Below are positions 1 through 23,534 of a stretch of 64,000 nt of DNA, piece after piece. The position numbers were made by a program, and so were the translations under genes. Under the pieces are notes generated by a model. The model had not been told where the DNA came from, searched no databases, and saw only the letters and a program-made list of their open reading frames with translations. Each line of letters starts with the position of its first letter. Position 1 is the first letter of the stretch. Where the stretch lies: the NCBI GenBank assembly GCA_964036045.1, contig OZ038380.1, positions 169,296,531-169,360,530 of the forward strand, written 5' to 3'. Source of the stretch: Eutreptiella sp. 'Long Island Sound 2002' (Eukaryota > Euglenozoa > Euglenophyceae > Eutreptiales > Eutreptiaceae).

Positions 1-857
1 CCCACAGCTGGTGGCGCACTGGGGCCGCCCGCCTGCCCAGCCTTCGGTCGAGCCACTCCGCGAGCCGTTGGCGGGCTGGCCCCCACACATGGGCCTGGGC
101 CGAGCAGGCCCACAGGTGCGGCGCCGTTTCCGGCTGCGCCCCACAGAGGAGGCAGGTTGTGTCCAGCACCGTGTTGCGGTGGGAGGACCGGTGGGCCAGA
201 ACAGTCATCGTAGGGATGTTGTCCATACGGTGCGCCGTGATGTGGCGCCGTTGGTCCTTGTCGAACCAGTCCAGGGGGAGCCCTCCGCCCGGCATATAGT
301 TCACCCCCCATCGGGCCTCATAGCCGGCCTGTGCCGGGATCGCGGCCCGATCCTGCAACCAGTCGCTCAGCGCCGATAGGGAGAGCTGACACTGGTCACG
401 GTAGGGTACCGGGGGGAGGAAAGAGTACGGGCGCCTGAGGAGCCATGTCAGGTCTACCTCCGGTGGCTCCTGCGTCGCCGCATCCACACGGACGTTGAGG
501 TCCGTGATCCAATGTGACGGCGTGGTCAGGACATTGATAGCGGACTCCGGGGAGAGGCGCTGCCCTCGCAGGACAGTCGCGTAGAGGTGGTGTATACCAT
601 CTCCGCAGTGGCCCCCCTCATGGTACGTGCGGAGGGCCCCCACCGCTGCTTCCGAGTCCGGTACTAGCCAGTAGACCCCCGGCTGTTGCGCTAGCCTGCA
701 GACATAGGAGAGGAGGATCATTGCCTCTCCTTCCTGGGAGGTGCCCACTGCCGAGGCCACCTGGGCCTGGTAGTTCGCGGGCCCGTTCTGGGCCACTCCG
801 GCCATCGCCATACCCCCGCGCGTAGTTCCTGCGTCCACCGCCACGACCCTCCGCGAT
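1..857 (-). pseudogene. Non-LTR retrotransposon fragment: RNase H domain plus C-terminal zinc-binding domain
   Basis: One minus-strand frame stays open from about 857 to the window edge, roughly 285 codons. Its upstream part looks like RNase H. An Asp in VVAVDAG (codons near 815-830), a Glu in SQEGEAMILL, an Asp in LVPDSEAAVGAL and a late Asp in DLNVRVDAATQ fit the D-E-D-D catalytic pattern. Downstream is a CLLCGAQPETAPHLWAC motif near 120-165, the Cys/His knuckle that follows RNase H or reverse transcriptase in many LINE-type elements. No reverse transcriptase is visible. The 5' side ends abruptly in a GTGTG/GTGCG microsatellite at 847-990, and the 3' side leaves the window. Because the frame has no stop it may be a recent insertion, but as seen here it is partial. 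Retrotransposon origin is likely; the clade is not determined. Confidence 0.72.
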
Positions 858-990
858 GTGGTGTGGTGTGGTGTGGTGTGGTGTGGTGTGGTGTGGTGCG
901 GTGCGGTGCGGTGCGGTGCGGTGCGGTGCGGTGCGGTGTGGTGCGGTGCGGTGCGGTGTGGTGTGGTGTGGTGTGGTGTGGTGTGGTGTG
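847..990. repeat. Pentanucleotide microsatellite GTGTG/GTGCG
   Basis: Tandem 5-bp units alternate between blocks of GTGTG and GTGCG. The array abuts the retrotransposon fragment. A short tract of the same motif reappears at 4528-4556 at the far edge of the 47-bp minisatellite. Confidence 0.95.
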
Positions 991-1296
991 CCGAAGGCGC
1001 TGTTACCAAAAGGCAAAAGGCCGGGATGTCTACCCACGGGTACAGGTAAACGGGCTGGGCTGTGTGTGTTGTGTGCGCGCTGTGTGTAAGTGTGTTGTGG
1101 CATAGCCGGACCAGTGCACTCTCGCACTTGGCCGACACTGCCTTGCCGACGCCTGCGCGCAGTCACACAGGGTCTCATTTGCCCACTGCACCCTGCGTGC
1201 CGCGCTGCACCACCAGTGCCTTCTGTGTGGTGCCGCACTGCTTGGCGCTCTGCACCACACTGCACTGTGTGTGCCCTGCTGCACTGTTGTTGTGGG
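991..1296. other. Low-complexity spacer, no gene seen
   Basis: GTG/CAC-rich sequence between the pentanucleotide array and the 47-bp minisatellite. It contains scattered half-units (CACTGC, GCAGTG). Open frames here show no recognisable protein. Confidence 0.6.
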
Positions 1297-4200
1297 CAGG
1301 GGGCAGTGGGCAGTGTAACGCACTGCCAGGCAGCCTGGGGGCTGTGGGCAGTGGAAATCGTGCTTCGCACTGCCGCATTGCCTGAGGGCAGTGGGGAGTG
1401 GTACTCCCGCCGCTCACTGCCTCCCTCCCTTGGGGCAGTGGGCCGGGCATCTCCTGCAATACACTGCCGCCCTGCCTGGGGCAGTGGGCAGTGGTACTCC
1501 TGCGACACACTGCGCCACGGCCTGGGGGCAGTGGGCAGTGGACCTCCTGCAACGCACTGCCTCACTGCCTGGGGGCAGTGGGCAGTGGGACTTTTGCAAT
1601 GCGCTGCTCCACTGCCTGGGGGCAGGGGGCAGTGGATCTCCTGCAATGCACTGCCTCAATGCCCGGGGGCAGTGGGCAGATGAACTCCTGCAATAGACTG
1701 CCCCACTGCCTGGGGGCAGTGGGCAGTGGGCCTTCCGCAATGCACTGCCCCACTGCCTGGGTGCAGTGGGCGGTGCAACTTCTGCAATGCACTGCCTCAC
1801 TGCCCTGGGGGCAGTGGGCAGTGGACCTCCTGCAATGCACTGCCTCACTGCCTGGGGGCAGTGGGCAGTGCAACCCCTGCAATGCACTGCCTCACTGCCC
1901 GGGGGCAGTGGGCAGTGCAACTCCTGCAATACACTGCCCCACTGCCTTGGGGCAGTGGGAAGTGGACCTCCTGCAATGCACTGCCCCACTGCCTGGGGGC
2001 AGTGGGCAGTGGACCTCCTGCAATACACTGCCTCACTGCCTGGGGGCAGTGGGCAGTGGACCTCCTTCAATGCACTGCTCCACTGCCTGGGGGCAGTGGG
2101 CAGTGGACCTCCTGCAACACACTGCCTCACTGCCTGGGGGCAGTGGGCAGTGGACCTCCTTCAATGCACTGCCCCACTGCCTGGGGGCAGTGGGCAGTGG
2201 ACCTCCTGCAATGCACTGCCGCACTGCCTGGGGGCAGTGGGCAGTGGACCTCCTGCAATGCACTGCCCCACTGCCTGGGGGCAGTGGGCAGCGCAACTCC
2301 TGCAATGCACTGCCGCACTGCCTGGGGGCAGTGGGCAGTGGACCTCCTGCAATGCACTGCCTCACTGCCTGGGGGCAGTGGGCAGTGGACCTCCTGCAAT
2401 ACACTGCCTCACTGCCTGGGGGCAGTGGGCAGTGCAACTCCCGCAATACATTGCCTCATTGCTTGGGGGCAGCGGGCAGTGCACATCCCCCAATGCACTG
2501 CCCCCATTCCTGGGGGCAGGGGGCAGTGGACTTCCTGCAATACACTGCCTCACTGCCTGGGGGCAGTGGGCAGTGGACCTCCTGCAATACACCGCCTCAC
2601 TGCCTGGGGGAAGCAAGCAGTGCAACTCCTGCAATGCACTGCCTCACTGCCTGGGGGCAGTGGGCAGTGGAACCCCTGCAACGCACTGCCCCACTGCCTG
2701 GGGGCAGTGGGCAGTGCAACTCCTGCAACGCACTGCCTCACTGCCCTGGGGGCACGGGACAGTGCAATTCCTGCAACGCAGTGCCTCACTGCCTGGGGGC
2801 AGTGGGCAGTGCAACTTCTGCAATGCACTGCCTCACTGCCCTGGGGCAGTGGGCAGTGGAACCCCTGCAATGCACGGCCTCACTGCCCTGGGGGCAGCGG
2901 GCAGTGCAACTCACTGCATTGCACTGCCTCACTGCCTGGGGGCAGTGGGCAGTGCAACTCCTGCAATGCACTACCCCACTGCCTGGGGGCAGTGGGCAGT
3001 GCAAATTCTGCAATGCACTGCCTCACTGCCCTGGGGCAATGGGCAGTGGAACTCTTGCAATGCACTGCCCGACTGCCTGGGGGCAGTGGGCAGTGCAACT
3101 CCTGCAATACACTGCCTCACTGCCTGGGGGCAGTGGACAGTGGAACTCCTGCAATGCACTGCCTGACTGCCTGGGGGCAGTGGGCAGTGCAACTCCTGCA
3201 ATGCACTGCCTCACTGCCTGGGGGCAGTGGGCAGTGCAATTTCTGCAATGCACTGCCTCGCTGCCCTGGGGCAGTAGGCAGTGGAACTCCTGCAATGCAC
3301 TGCCTCACTGCCTGGGAGCAGTGGGCAGTGCAACTCCTGCAATGCACTGCCTCACTGCCCTGAGGGCAGTGGACAGTGCAACTCCTGCAATGCACTGCCT
3401 CACTGCCTGGGGGCAGTGGGCAGTGCAACTCCTGCAATGCACTGCCTCACTGCCTGGGAGCAGTGGGCAGTGGAACTCCTACAATGCACTGCCTCACTGC
3501 CTGGGGGCAGTGAACAGTGCAGCTTCTGCAATGCACTGCCTCACTGCCTGGGGGCAGTAGGCAGTGGAACTCCTGCAATGCACTGCCTCACTGCCTGGGA
3601 GCAGTGGGCAGTGGAACTCCTACAATGCACTGCCTCACTGCCTGGGGGCAGTGGACAGTGCAGCTTCTGCAATGCACTGCCTCACTGCGTGGGGGCAGTG
3701 GACAGTGCAACTTCTGCAATGCACTACCCCACTGCCTTGGGGCAGTGGGCAGTGGACCTCCTGCAATGCACTGCCCCACTGCCTGGGGGCAGTGGGCAGT
3801 GCAACTCCTGCAATGCACTGCCTCACTGCCTGGGGGCAGTGGGCAGTGGAACTCCTGCAATGCACTGCCTCACTGCCTGGGAGCAGTGGGCAGTGGAACT
3901 CCTACAATGCACTGCCTCACTGCCTGGGGGCAGTGGACAGTGCAGCTTCTGCAATGCACTGCCTCACTGCCTGGGGGCAGTGGACAGTGCAACTCCTGCA
4001 ACGCACTGCCTCACTGCCCTGGGGGCAGTGGGCAGTGGACCTCCTGCAATGCACTGCCCCACTGCCTGGGGGCAGTGGGCAGTGGACCTTCGGCAATACA
4101 CTGCCGCACTGCCTCGGGGCAGTGGGCAGTGCAACTCTTGCAATGCACTGCCTCACTGCCTGGGGGCAGTGGGCAGTGGAACTCCTGCAATGCCCCGCTT

Positions 4201-4527
4201 CACTGCCTGGGGGCAGTGGGCAGTGCAACTCTGGCAATGCACTGCCTCACTGCCTGGGGGCAGTGGGCAGTGGAACTCCTGCAATGCCCCGCTTCACTGT
4301 CTGGGGGCAGTGGACAGCGCAACTCGTGCAATGCACTGCCCCACTGTCTGGGGGCGGTGGGCAGTGGACCTCCTGCAATCCACTGCCTCACTGCCTTGGG
4401 GCAGTGGGCAGCGCAACTCCTGCAATGCACTGCCCCACTGCCTGGGGGCAGTGGGCAGTGCAACTCCTGCAATACACTCCCGCACTGTCTGGGGGCAGTG
4501 GGCAGCGCAACTCCTGCAATGCACTGC
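1297..4527. repeat. 47-bp minisatellite, about 68 units, with dyad symmetry in each unit
   Basis: The unit is 47 bp, built from CTGGGGGCAGTGGGCAGTG, a 14-bp variable centre ending in CTGCAATG, and CACTGCCTCACTGC. The GCAGTG-rich left half is complementary to the CACTGC-rich right half, so each unit can fold into a hairpin. Because 47 is not a multiple of 3 and the unit lacks stops in most frames, long open frames run through it on both strands with a 47-residue period. These are by-products of the repeat, not genes. Confidence 0.96.
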
Positions 4528-4556
4528 CGGTGTGGTGTGGTGTGGTGTGGTGCGGT
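4528..4556. repeat. Short GTGTG/GTGCG tract closing the minisatellite
   Basis: Same pentanucleotide motif as 847-990, placed directly after the last 47-bp unit. The array is therefore bracketed by the motif on both sides. Confidence 0.85.
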
Positions 4557-4905
4557 GGCGCATTTTTTGAAGCCCCTATCTGCCACCCGTTGCCCACTGT
4601 GTGAGTGATGGTTGTTGATGCGGAGGGTCGCGCCGAGGCGAGGGCGAAGCTCAGCTTTGAAGGCGTTGCCCGGGCCAGGCCTCATGCCAAAGAGGACGCC
4701 CGGTGCCAGCGTGAAGGCCAACATGTGCCGCAGGGCAGTGCCCCGCTTGCGTCGTGGGGCAGCGCTTGATCAGGAAGAGAAACAGCGCCGCCAAGCTCGT
4801 CACAAGTAGTTGCGGGCGTCGTTGTGGTTGCACTTTTGGCAGTTGCATGCGGAAATGCTGGCCCAGGGGGGTTTGCTGCCAGGGGGGTCCTGAAGGAACT
4901 AGTTT
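4557..4905. other. Unassigned stretch upstream of gene 1 exons
   Basis: A missing upstream exon of gene 1 could lie here, since exon A at 5341 starts inside a codon. A basic 65-codon frame starts at 4612, but I cannot link it to exon A with a convincing donor site. Confidence 0.4.
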
Positions 4906-5160
4906 TGTTTTGTTAAGGACCGCCCTTAAGGACCGCCCCAAGGGACTACCAAGCGCCAACCGCCAACCACCACCAACCGCCAACCGCCAACCGCCAACCG
5001 CCGCCAACCGCCAGCGGCGACCAGCCGCCAACTGCCAACCACTGCCAACCGCCATCAACCACCAATCCCCAACCACCAACCGCCGCCAACCACCACCAAC
5101 CGCCACCAACCGCCAGTCGCCAACCGCCAACCGCCAACCGCCAACCGCCAACACATGGTG
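4906..5160. repeat. Interspersed repeat family A, copy 1, with expanded CCAACCGC/CCAACCACC units
   Basis: Begins with TTTTGTTAAGGACCGCCCTT and continues as about 200 bp of 7- to 10-bp units of the CCAACCGC type. Related copies lie at 41884-42190 and 55188-55440. Those two also carry a shared unique tail that contains GACCATGAAGCAGAGAGC. Confidence 0.8.
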
Positions 5161-5340
5161 TGCCCGTGGGCTTTTCTGGGAAAAGTGTGTAACGGAACAT
5201 TTTTTTTCCGTTAAGTACCGCCCTGTTTGCTGCCCATGCTGTGCCACGGGTTGTGTACGCGGCACCGTCATACCTCTCTGCTCACTCGCGCATCCATGGG
5301 TGCACACGGCCTCCACGGACTCGCTGACGTTTCTGTGCAG

Positions 5341-17602
<12,262 letters not shown>

Positions 17603-17744
17603 ACGGCCGGCCGAGCGCATGCCATGGGGCCCCAAACCGGACCGACCCGGCGGCGACTCTGACCAGCACCGCGGCAGTGAAGGGCGGTGAGGCCGAATAT
17701 GTGCCGCGATGGGGGAGTCGGGGGCAGGGATGTATCAGAAGGGA

Positions 17745-17880
17745 AGGGACCTCAGAGGCGGTTAGGCAGGCGGTTGGAGGAGGTTGCCGAAGCGGTTGGG
17801 GGCGGTTGCTGTCGGTTACAAATGCTATTGAGCCTGGCACTTGGCGTTAGGGAGACAACGGCTGGGCGTACACTGGGCGC
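17745..17880 (+). repeat. Interspersed repeat family D, copy 1
   Basis: Core GGCGGTTAGGCAGGCGGTTG, then AAGCGGTTGGGGGCGGTT and TCGGTTACAAATGC. Other copies at 18795-18920 (+), 37515-37650 (-) and 62620-62735 (-); weaker ones at 6490-6600 and 60005-60085. Confidence 0.85.
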
Positions 17881-18794
17881 CCTGGGTGGGGGGAGGGGGT
17901 GCCCCCCCCCCCCCCTTCCAATGCATCCCTGGTTGGGGGTTCAATGAAGGGGGCCCCGAACACATGGGCCGGGCAACAGGACCTGGGGCCTGTCTTATCA
18001 GCGGAAGGAGAGGGTCCGAAAGGGTGTGAGTGTCAACACCCGAGTCGTGGGCGGTTTCCGGCGGTTTGCCCGGTGTCCCGCATCCTGGGAGGGGGATCCC
18101 GGGTCACGGGTTGGGTGGTGGGCCGGTGAAGTGGAATGCAGTGCCAGTAACTCAATGCAGCAGGCAAGGACCGCCCAGGCTCGCTTTAGAAAAGGAATGT
18201 TGCAAGGAGGAGCCCCTCTCCCATTTTCTGGCGCAGCTGGTGCCCCCCCCCCGCCCCTGCGCGCGCGTCTGCGTGCGCGTGCGCGCATGCGTGTGTGTGC
18301 ACACCCCCCCTTCTCCGGTGTCAAGCGGCCCCCGATCGCCCCCCGTCACATCCAAATCGCCGTTGCCCAGTGGCCGCCGGTCACACCTGCCGCCAAGGCT
18401 CCCCCTCAGTAGGGCCTTCTGCCCGAATCCAAGCGCCCCGTTCGGCCCCAGAAGACCGGCAGCGCTGGTTTTGGTGCCGCAGGAGTGGCTTTTCGCACCA
18501 AAACGGCTCCCGGACGCTGGCCTTTCGCCGCCGGCGGTCCGCAACGCGCAGACGGCGCGTGGCGCTGTGCCGGCGGCGTTCGAGCGTTGGACCGGCCGGC
18601 GGATGGCAGTCGTTGGCGGGCGCTGTGTTGGAGGGTCGGGCCCTTTGGCCCGGCGCATTTGGGCGCCGGGGGGGGCAGCGCAAAAAAGGAAAAGCGCGCC
18701 CTTTGAAGGAACGGCAAGCCACAGGGTAGTGCAGCGAATGCCTGTCAACCCGATTGGAGTCCGGGAGGGGGGGGGGCAGGGATGCATTAGAAGG

Positions 18795-18920
18795 GAAGGG
18801 ACCTCAGAGGTGGCCTGACAGGCGGTTAGGCAGGCGGTTGGAGGGAGGTTGCCAAAGCGGTTGGGGGCGGTTACTGTCGGTTACAAATGCCATTGAACTG
18901 GCACTCGGCGTCAGGGGGAC
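18795..18920 (+). repeat. Interspersed repeat family D, copy 2
   Basis: Nearly identical to copy 1. Preceded by a G run and GCAGGGATGCATTAGAAGGG. Confidence 0.85.
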
Positions 18921-19234
18921 AGTGGCTGGGACCGCTCATCCACCGTCGCCCGGCCGCTTGTTCGGTGGCTGAGCAGCAGTCAAGGCTCTGACGCGTGAAC
19001 TTGGTGATGCCCCCTTCCCAACGCCCAGGCTCTCTCTCTCCAGCGGCACGGAGCTGACAGAGTGGCCGGCCCCTGCGTCGGTGGTGGAGCTCGGAGTTAA
19101 GCGCCCCCAAGGCCCTCAATCGTCTTCGGGGGCGTCCACAGATTCCCGGACCTCCACACAGGCTCGAGGGGCTCTCTTTTGCCCTCCGATCGGAGAAGGT
19201 GATAAGCTGCGTGATCCGAGGGGGGGGGGGGGGG

Positions 19235-19435
19235 CGTTGGAAGTTTCGTACCAGACATGCCACTAGCTTCCGGCCAGGAATGCGGGTCTCGTCAAGAAAC
19301 AGCCCTGTACTATGCACCACTGAGTAAGATCCGCCTCACTCAAATCCAGAACTCAGTAGGAATCTGCTGCATCCAGTGCATGGCTCAGTAGGGCCCGGCC
19401 CCGCCTGATTTGTATCTGGCTTGGCGGGTGCTAAT
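19235..19435. repeat. Interspersed repeat family I, copy 1
   Basis: ACCAGACATGCCACTAGC, ATCCAGAACTCAGTAGGAA and GGCTCAGTAGG recur in the same order at 46855-47030. Confidence 0.7.
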
Positions 19436-20566
19436 GGCACGTCTGTTTCGTACAGCTCTATGCTAACCCCAGGCACGCCCACGCCCCTGCCCCGATGGAG
19501 GAGAACAGTGAGTGGTAAGGGCGGTGGGCGTTCCACATAGAACACACCGATCAAAGAGCCTGAATGTCCTCGGATGTGGTCCAGAGATGTCCTTCCGGAC
19601 TGAGATACTTGTGTTTCCCACGAAGAGCAGCCTGCGGTCTTGGGAGGCGGGATGGCGCGTAACCGATTAACCGACAGCTGCTGATGCTCAACCGACGCCG
19701 GTTGGCTGGTAACCGACAGCAGCTCCTGATCAGCCAATTTCCGGAGTCCTGCGCTTCTTTTTCCTGCGCAAGGACAGTCCCTCACGGGACTGCGAGGGCC
19801 CGTAACTCTGGCTTTGGCGGTCGCTTTGGTTTGGTGGTCATTCACGTTGTCTTTTGTGACCTCGTTTTGGCAATCGCTTGGGCGTGGGGGGCCTTTTTCG
19901 AACCCTCCGAATTCTCTCGCTGACTTCTTGGCTTTTCCTTGGAGCAGAACGGGCAGCAGCGTCTGGGCGTCTCGGGCCCAATGCCCGTGTCGGGGGCCTG
20001 CGCGGTGTCAGAGGGCTCGGGGGGTAGTCATCACACTGCTTTTGGTTGTTGCTGGAGAGGATGGAAGCCACGTGGCGGGCGCGTGGGCGCAGCCCATGTG
20101 GCCCCCCCACAGCCCACCCCCCTTTCCACCAGGTTTTACCAGATTGTTGGGGTGGGGGGGGGGGGGGCGTCGCAGCGGCACTGGGTCCAGCTCCCCCCCC
20201 CCCCCTTCCCCACGCCGAAAGCCGCTCAGCAAGGTTCAGGCCCATTCGCGTCTCGCCACATGATAGGTTTGCTGAATGGACAGGGCACGATCCCTCGTCG
20301 AGGCCCGTGCTTGCTGCGCAGCCAGATAGGCCCTCGCGGGTGCACTCGGTTTGGGAGTGGGGGAGGGTGCCTTGGAGGCGGATCCTACTCAGTTTCGGGG
20401 CGTGTGAAGGGGGGCCGTCTGTTTGTTGCGTGGCCTGAGGACTACTGCCCGGGATGCACTGAGGATTGGCCAGGCCTTGTAACATTTCCTTTTGACCCGC
20501 GCCTTCCCCCGTGCGATGTACGTTATGACCCGTGGCCCTGACCCTGACCTCTCGTGTATGGCTGTG

Positions 20567-20599
20567 AAGGGGTCCACTGGTTGACCCAGTGGACCCCTT
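20567..20599. repeat. Perfect 14-bp hairpin
   Basis: Arms AAGGGGTCCACTGG and CCAGTGGACCCCTT enclose a 5-nt loop. No adjacent gene explains it. Confidence 0.85.
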
Positions 20600-20881
20600 G
20601 TGCATGTGCTTCTGAAGTGACTGGTGTTCTTCGGACCCGTTCCAGTCCTGTTGACTCCGCAGTCCCGTCTTGTCTGGGCATCTCGTTGCCAGTGTGTCAT
20701 TTGCCATTGTTTTCTGGGATTTGGCGCAATCTGACGCAGGTTCCCTCTTGCATGTTCAATTGGGGTGGTATGGGGGGCCAACAGAAATGAATGCAGAGAA
20801 TGTACGCATGTATCTTGAGTCAACCTGCCTTTGACGTGGTGTGGGCCCTGTTTCGGAACCCTTGACCCTACCCCCCCCCCC

Positions 20882-20949
20882 CCTTGTCCAAGCAGCGGCA
20901 AATAACCAGAAAGCGACGGAACCGACACCCAGTGTTGCTTGGACAAGGG
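20882..20949. repeat. Family C mini-element, 68 bp, with terminal inverted repeats
   Basis: Ends are CCTTGTCCAAGC and GCTTGGACAAGGG. The whole segment aligns to the reverse complement of 50607-50675, and similarity continues to about 21110 on one side (CTTGACACAAAATATGAAC). Related pieces with CCTTGTCCA occur at 30112, 30377 and 63703. Confidence 0.8.
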
Positions 20950-22976
20950 TGTTGCTTACGCGCCGCAACTTGCGTGATACACATGTAGACATGGTAGACT
21001 GTTCTGAAACCCAAGAGGCAAAACACGCTACAAATGCCCTCTTGGCCAACAGAGCTGCCTTGACACAAAATATGAACTTTGTGCATCTCAAAACCAAGGT
21101 ATCAGGAAGCACACATGGCGGGGAGAAATCAACCCAGAAAGGAGTGGATGTGGTGGAAATGAGCAAAAAGCGTGTGAAAAGGGGTGGAAATGGGTGAAAC
21201 TCAGTGAAAACCCAAAAATGCCACATCCCCAATGTGGAAGAAGCATCAAAACCTGCCGTCAAACAACAATGTTGCCCCAAGTATCACAAAACATGGGTTT
21301 CTAGTACAGCGACGCCCAAGCAGTTGCACTGCGCTTAAGCCCCCCCCCCCCCCTTTGTGGAGAGTAGGGGCCCAAAGGGCGGTCTGAACTGGGTAGACCC
21401 AAAGTGACCCCAACTCCTGGCGCTAGCTCCAGACTCCCCTGTCAGTAGACCTGTGCTGCATGCAACATCCAACCGCTACAAATGCTCCGTGGTGACAGCC
21501 GTGCCAAGGCTGTGGCGGCCTGGGAATTTGCATTCATAGCCTCATTGTGTCCCTGGATCACGTCGTACTGTACTCTTCTAGGAACAACTTCTGCGACAAA
21601 CAAACGAATTGATGGGGGAAACCATGCAGAACACAGTTGGCGATGCCAAGGACTCCACTGTTCAAACAGCGTTCAAAAAACTGTGTTGGGCCCATTCTTT
21701 TTTTCCTTTTCCTTCAACGGCTTTTCAGGGCTAGAGCGCCCCATCTGTGGGCGTTGCGCTTGCAAAGGGGGGACCGAAGCACCGGATCCTTAGCTAACGT
21801 ATACCCCTGGGTCAAAGGCATACGATCATCGCTCCACGCCAGTACCGAATGTTGCGTTGAGTTCACTGCTCAGCTATCAAGTGTTTCTTGGGCTGGATGG
21901 TCAGGTCAACCCCACCCTCAGCACCGTCAAGACAAAACCTCACGACAAACAGCGGGTGTTTGGGTGAGAAGAAATCAGAACTCAGTGACCCCCCTTCGGA
22001 TTCGTCTGACATATGTGTTTCCCCAAATTGATCAGAGTCGGAGTCATAGTGTGATTTGGCGCGCACTGATTGCTGTTCTACCACCCACATTCGCCCCTTC
22101 TTGTCCTTTGGAGGTGGAGATTGGAGAATCACCTGATGACCAGTACCGTGCGAATCCTAAAGATTTGCGAAAATAATTAATTCCTGGCACAAGGTGTTGT
22201 TATCCAAAAAAAAACCCAAAAAAATTTTTTTTTGGCTTCATACCTTACACAAAAATTGGTTCCGCAAAAAAAATTGCAAAAAAATAATTTTTGCCCATTT
22301 TGCCCATTTTGGATGCTGCCGCAAAATTCTTGCTTATTATTCATTCAAAACACCCAACGCAAAAATTAGGATTCCGCGAAACTTTAGGATTTGCACGGTA
22401 CATGCCTTCGGGCGTGGCAGTTCCCACTGCATTTCCTGGTATTGGGTACAGCTGGTCCTTACTGGCTGTAATGTCCGCAACCGCATCGCCCTGTGGGACA
22501 ATCATAGCACTGGACAGCTCTGGTCCTTGATTCTGAGAGATTTCTCGAGTGCCTTCTACTGATCACTGCTTGTGTCTTCTTGCAGCGCGCGATCAACCCC
22601 CTTGTCAGACCGAGAGTAGGTGTCGTTTCCGTCAAAGTTTGGAACTTTAGTGTTGCTCTCGCAAGGGAGGGGGGCGAGATGATTTCGATTCGCCTCCATA
22701 GACATGGATGCCTGGACCTTGGCTCTGGTATCGCTGCTTGTCCTCTCATGGTCCACGCAATCCACGCTCGTGGGCAAACAGCAGGATGCGCCGGTTCCGT
22801 CGCCTTCGCTGCTTTCACCGCTGTTTGCCAAATGGGGGGAGGGGGGGGGGGGGGGCTCTGCCCATAGTACTGCCCATGGTACTGCCCTTGCCCCTGTCCC
22901 TGCCATCGCCCCTCGTCACATTTTCTCAAAGGGTCCATCTCTTGTTCCTGCCCGCGGCTCCAGCACAGGCGACCAA

Positions 22977-23378
22977 ATGTGCCGGTTCACAGTGTACAAG
23001 GGCCGGCCCATGATCCTGGCGGATCTTGTCACCCGCCCCTCGCGGTCCATCATCCTCCAGTCCTACAACTGCAAAGAGCGCCTCCCGGGCGTCGGGTCCA
23101 ACTTCAACGCCGACGGCTTTGGGGTCGGGTGGTACACGAAGGCCTCCCCCGGCGACGCCTGCCAGAAGCGGAAGCCCTGCGTCTTCAAGAGCGACCGCCC
23201 GGCATGGTCCAACGAGAACCTGCGCAACATCACCGAGACCATCTGCTCGCACCTGATCTTCGCGCACGTGCGCGCGGCCACGCCCAGCAGCTGCTCCGTG
23301 TCGGAGGCCAACTGCCACCCGTTCCAGTACGGCAACATGCTGTGGATGATGAACGGGCACATCGGCGGGTTTCTGAAG
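22977..23378 (+). CDS. Gene 2 exon 1: amidotransferase N-terminus with Cys2 nucleophile
   Basis: ATG at 22977 gives MCRFTVYKGRP. It includes NADGFGVGWY, FAHVRAAT and MNGHIGGFLK. Ends in phase 0 at donor GTGTCC. The frame stays open upstream to an ATG at 22704, but that start would bury the catalytic Cys. Confidence 0.95.
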
Positions 23379-23498
23379 GTGTCCTCGCACCAGGCCCCCC
23401 CTTGGCCTTGCCTTCTCGCTCCTTCAGTTGCATAGGCTGGGTCTGTGGCTGTGCAGCTGTTGCTGTTGCTTTTGCTGCTGCTGCTGCTGTTGTAGCCA

Positions 23499-23534
<36 letters not shown>

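Larger units (their letters stand above)
17603..22976. other. Intergenic region between gene 1 and gene 2
   Basis: 5.4 kb with no supported gene. It contains repeat family D twice, family I, a palindromic family C element, a strong hairpin at 20567-20599 and an AT-rich patch at 22190-22310. Minus-strand frames at 21863-22132 (SDSDQFGETHMSDESEGG) and 22556-22850 read protein-like but match nothing I know. The gene 2 promoter and any 5' untranslated exon should lie here, but I could not locate them. Confidence 0.55.

Noticed and set aside
1297-4570. Open frames of 300 to 720 codons on both strands
   Set aside because: They are translations of the 47-bp minisatellite. Several frames are open at once and all show a 47-residue period.
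22704-22976. Upstream in-frame start with a signal-peptide-like N-terminus before the amidotransferase
   Set aside because: It would bury the catalytic Cys2, crosses a long G run that is prone to length error, and yeast Dug3 works in the cytosol.
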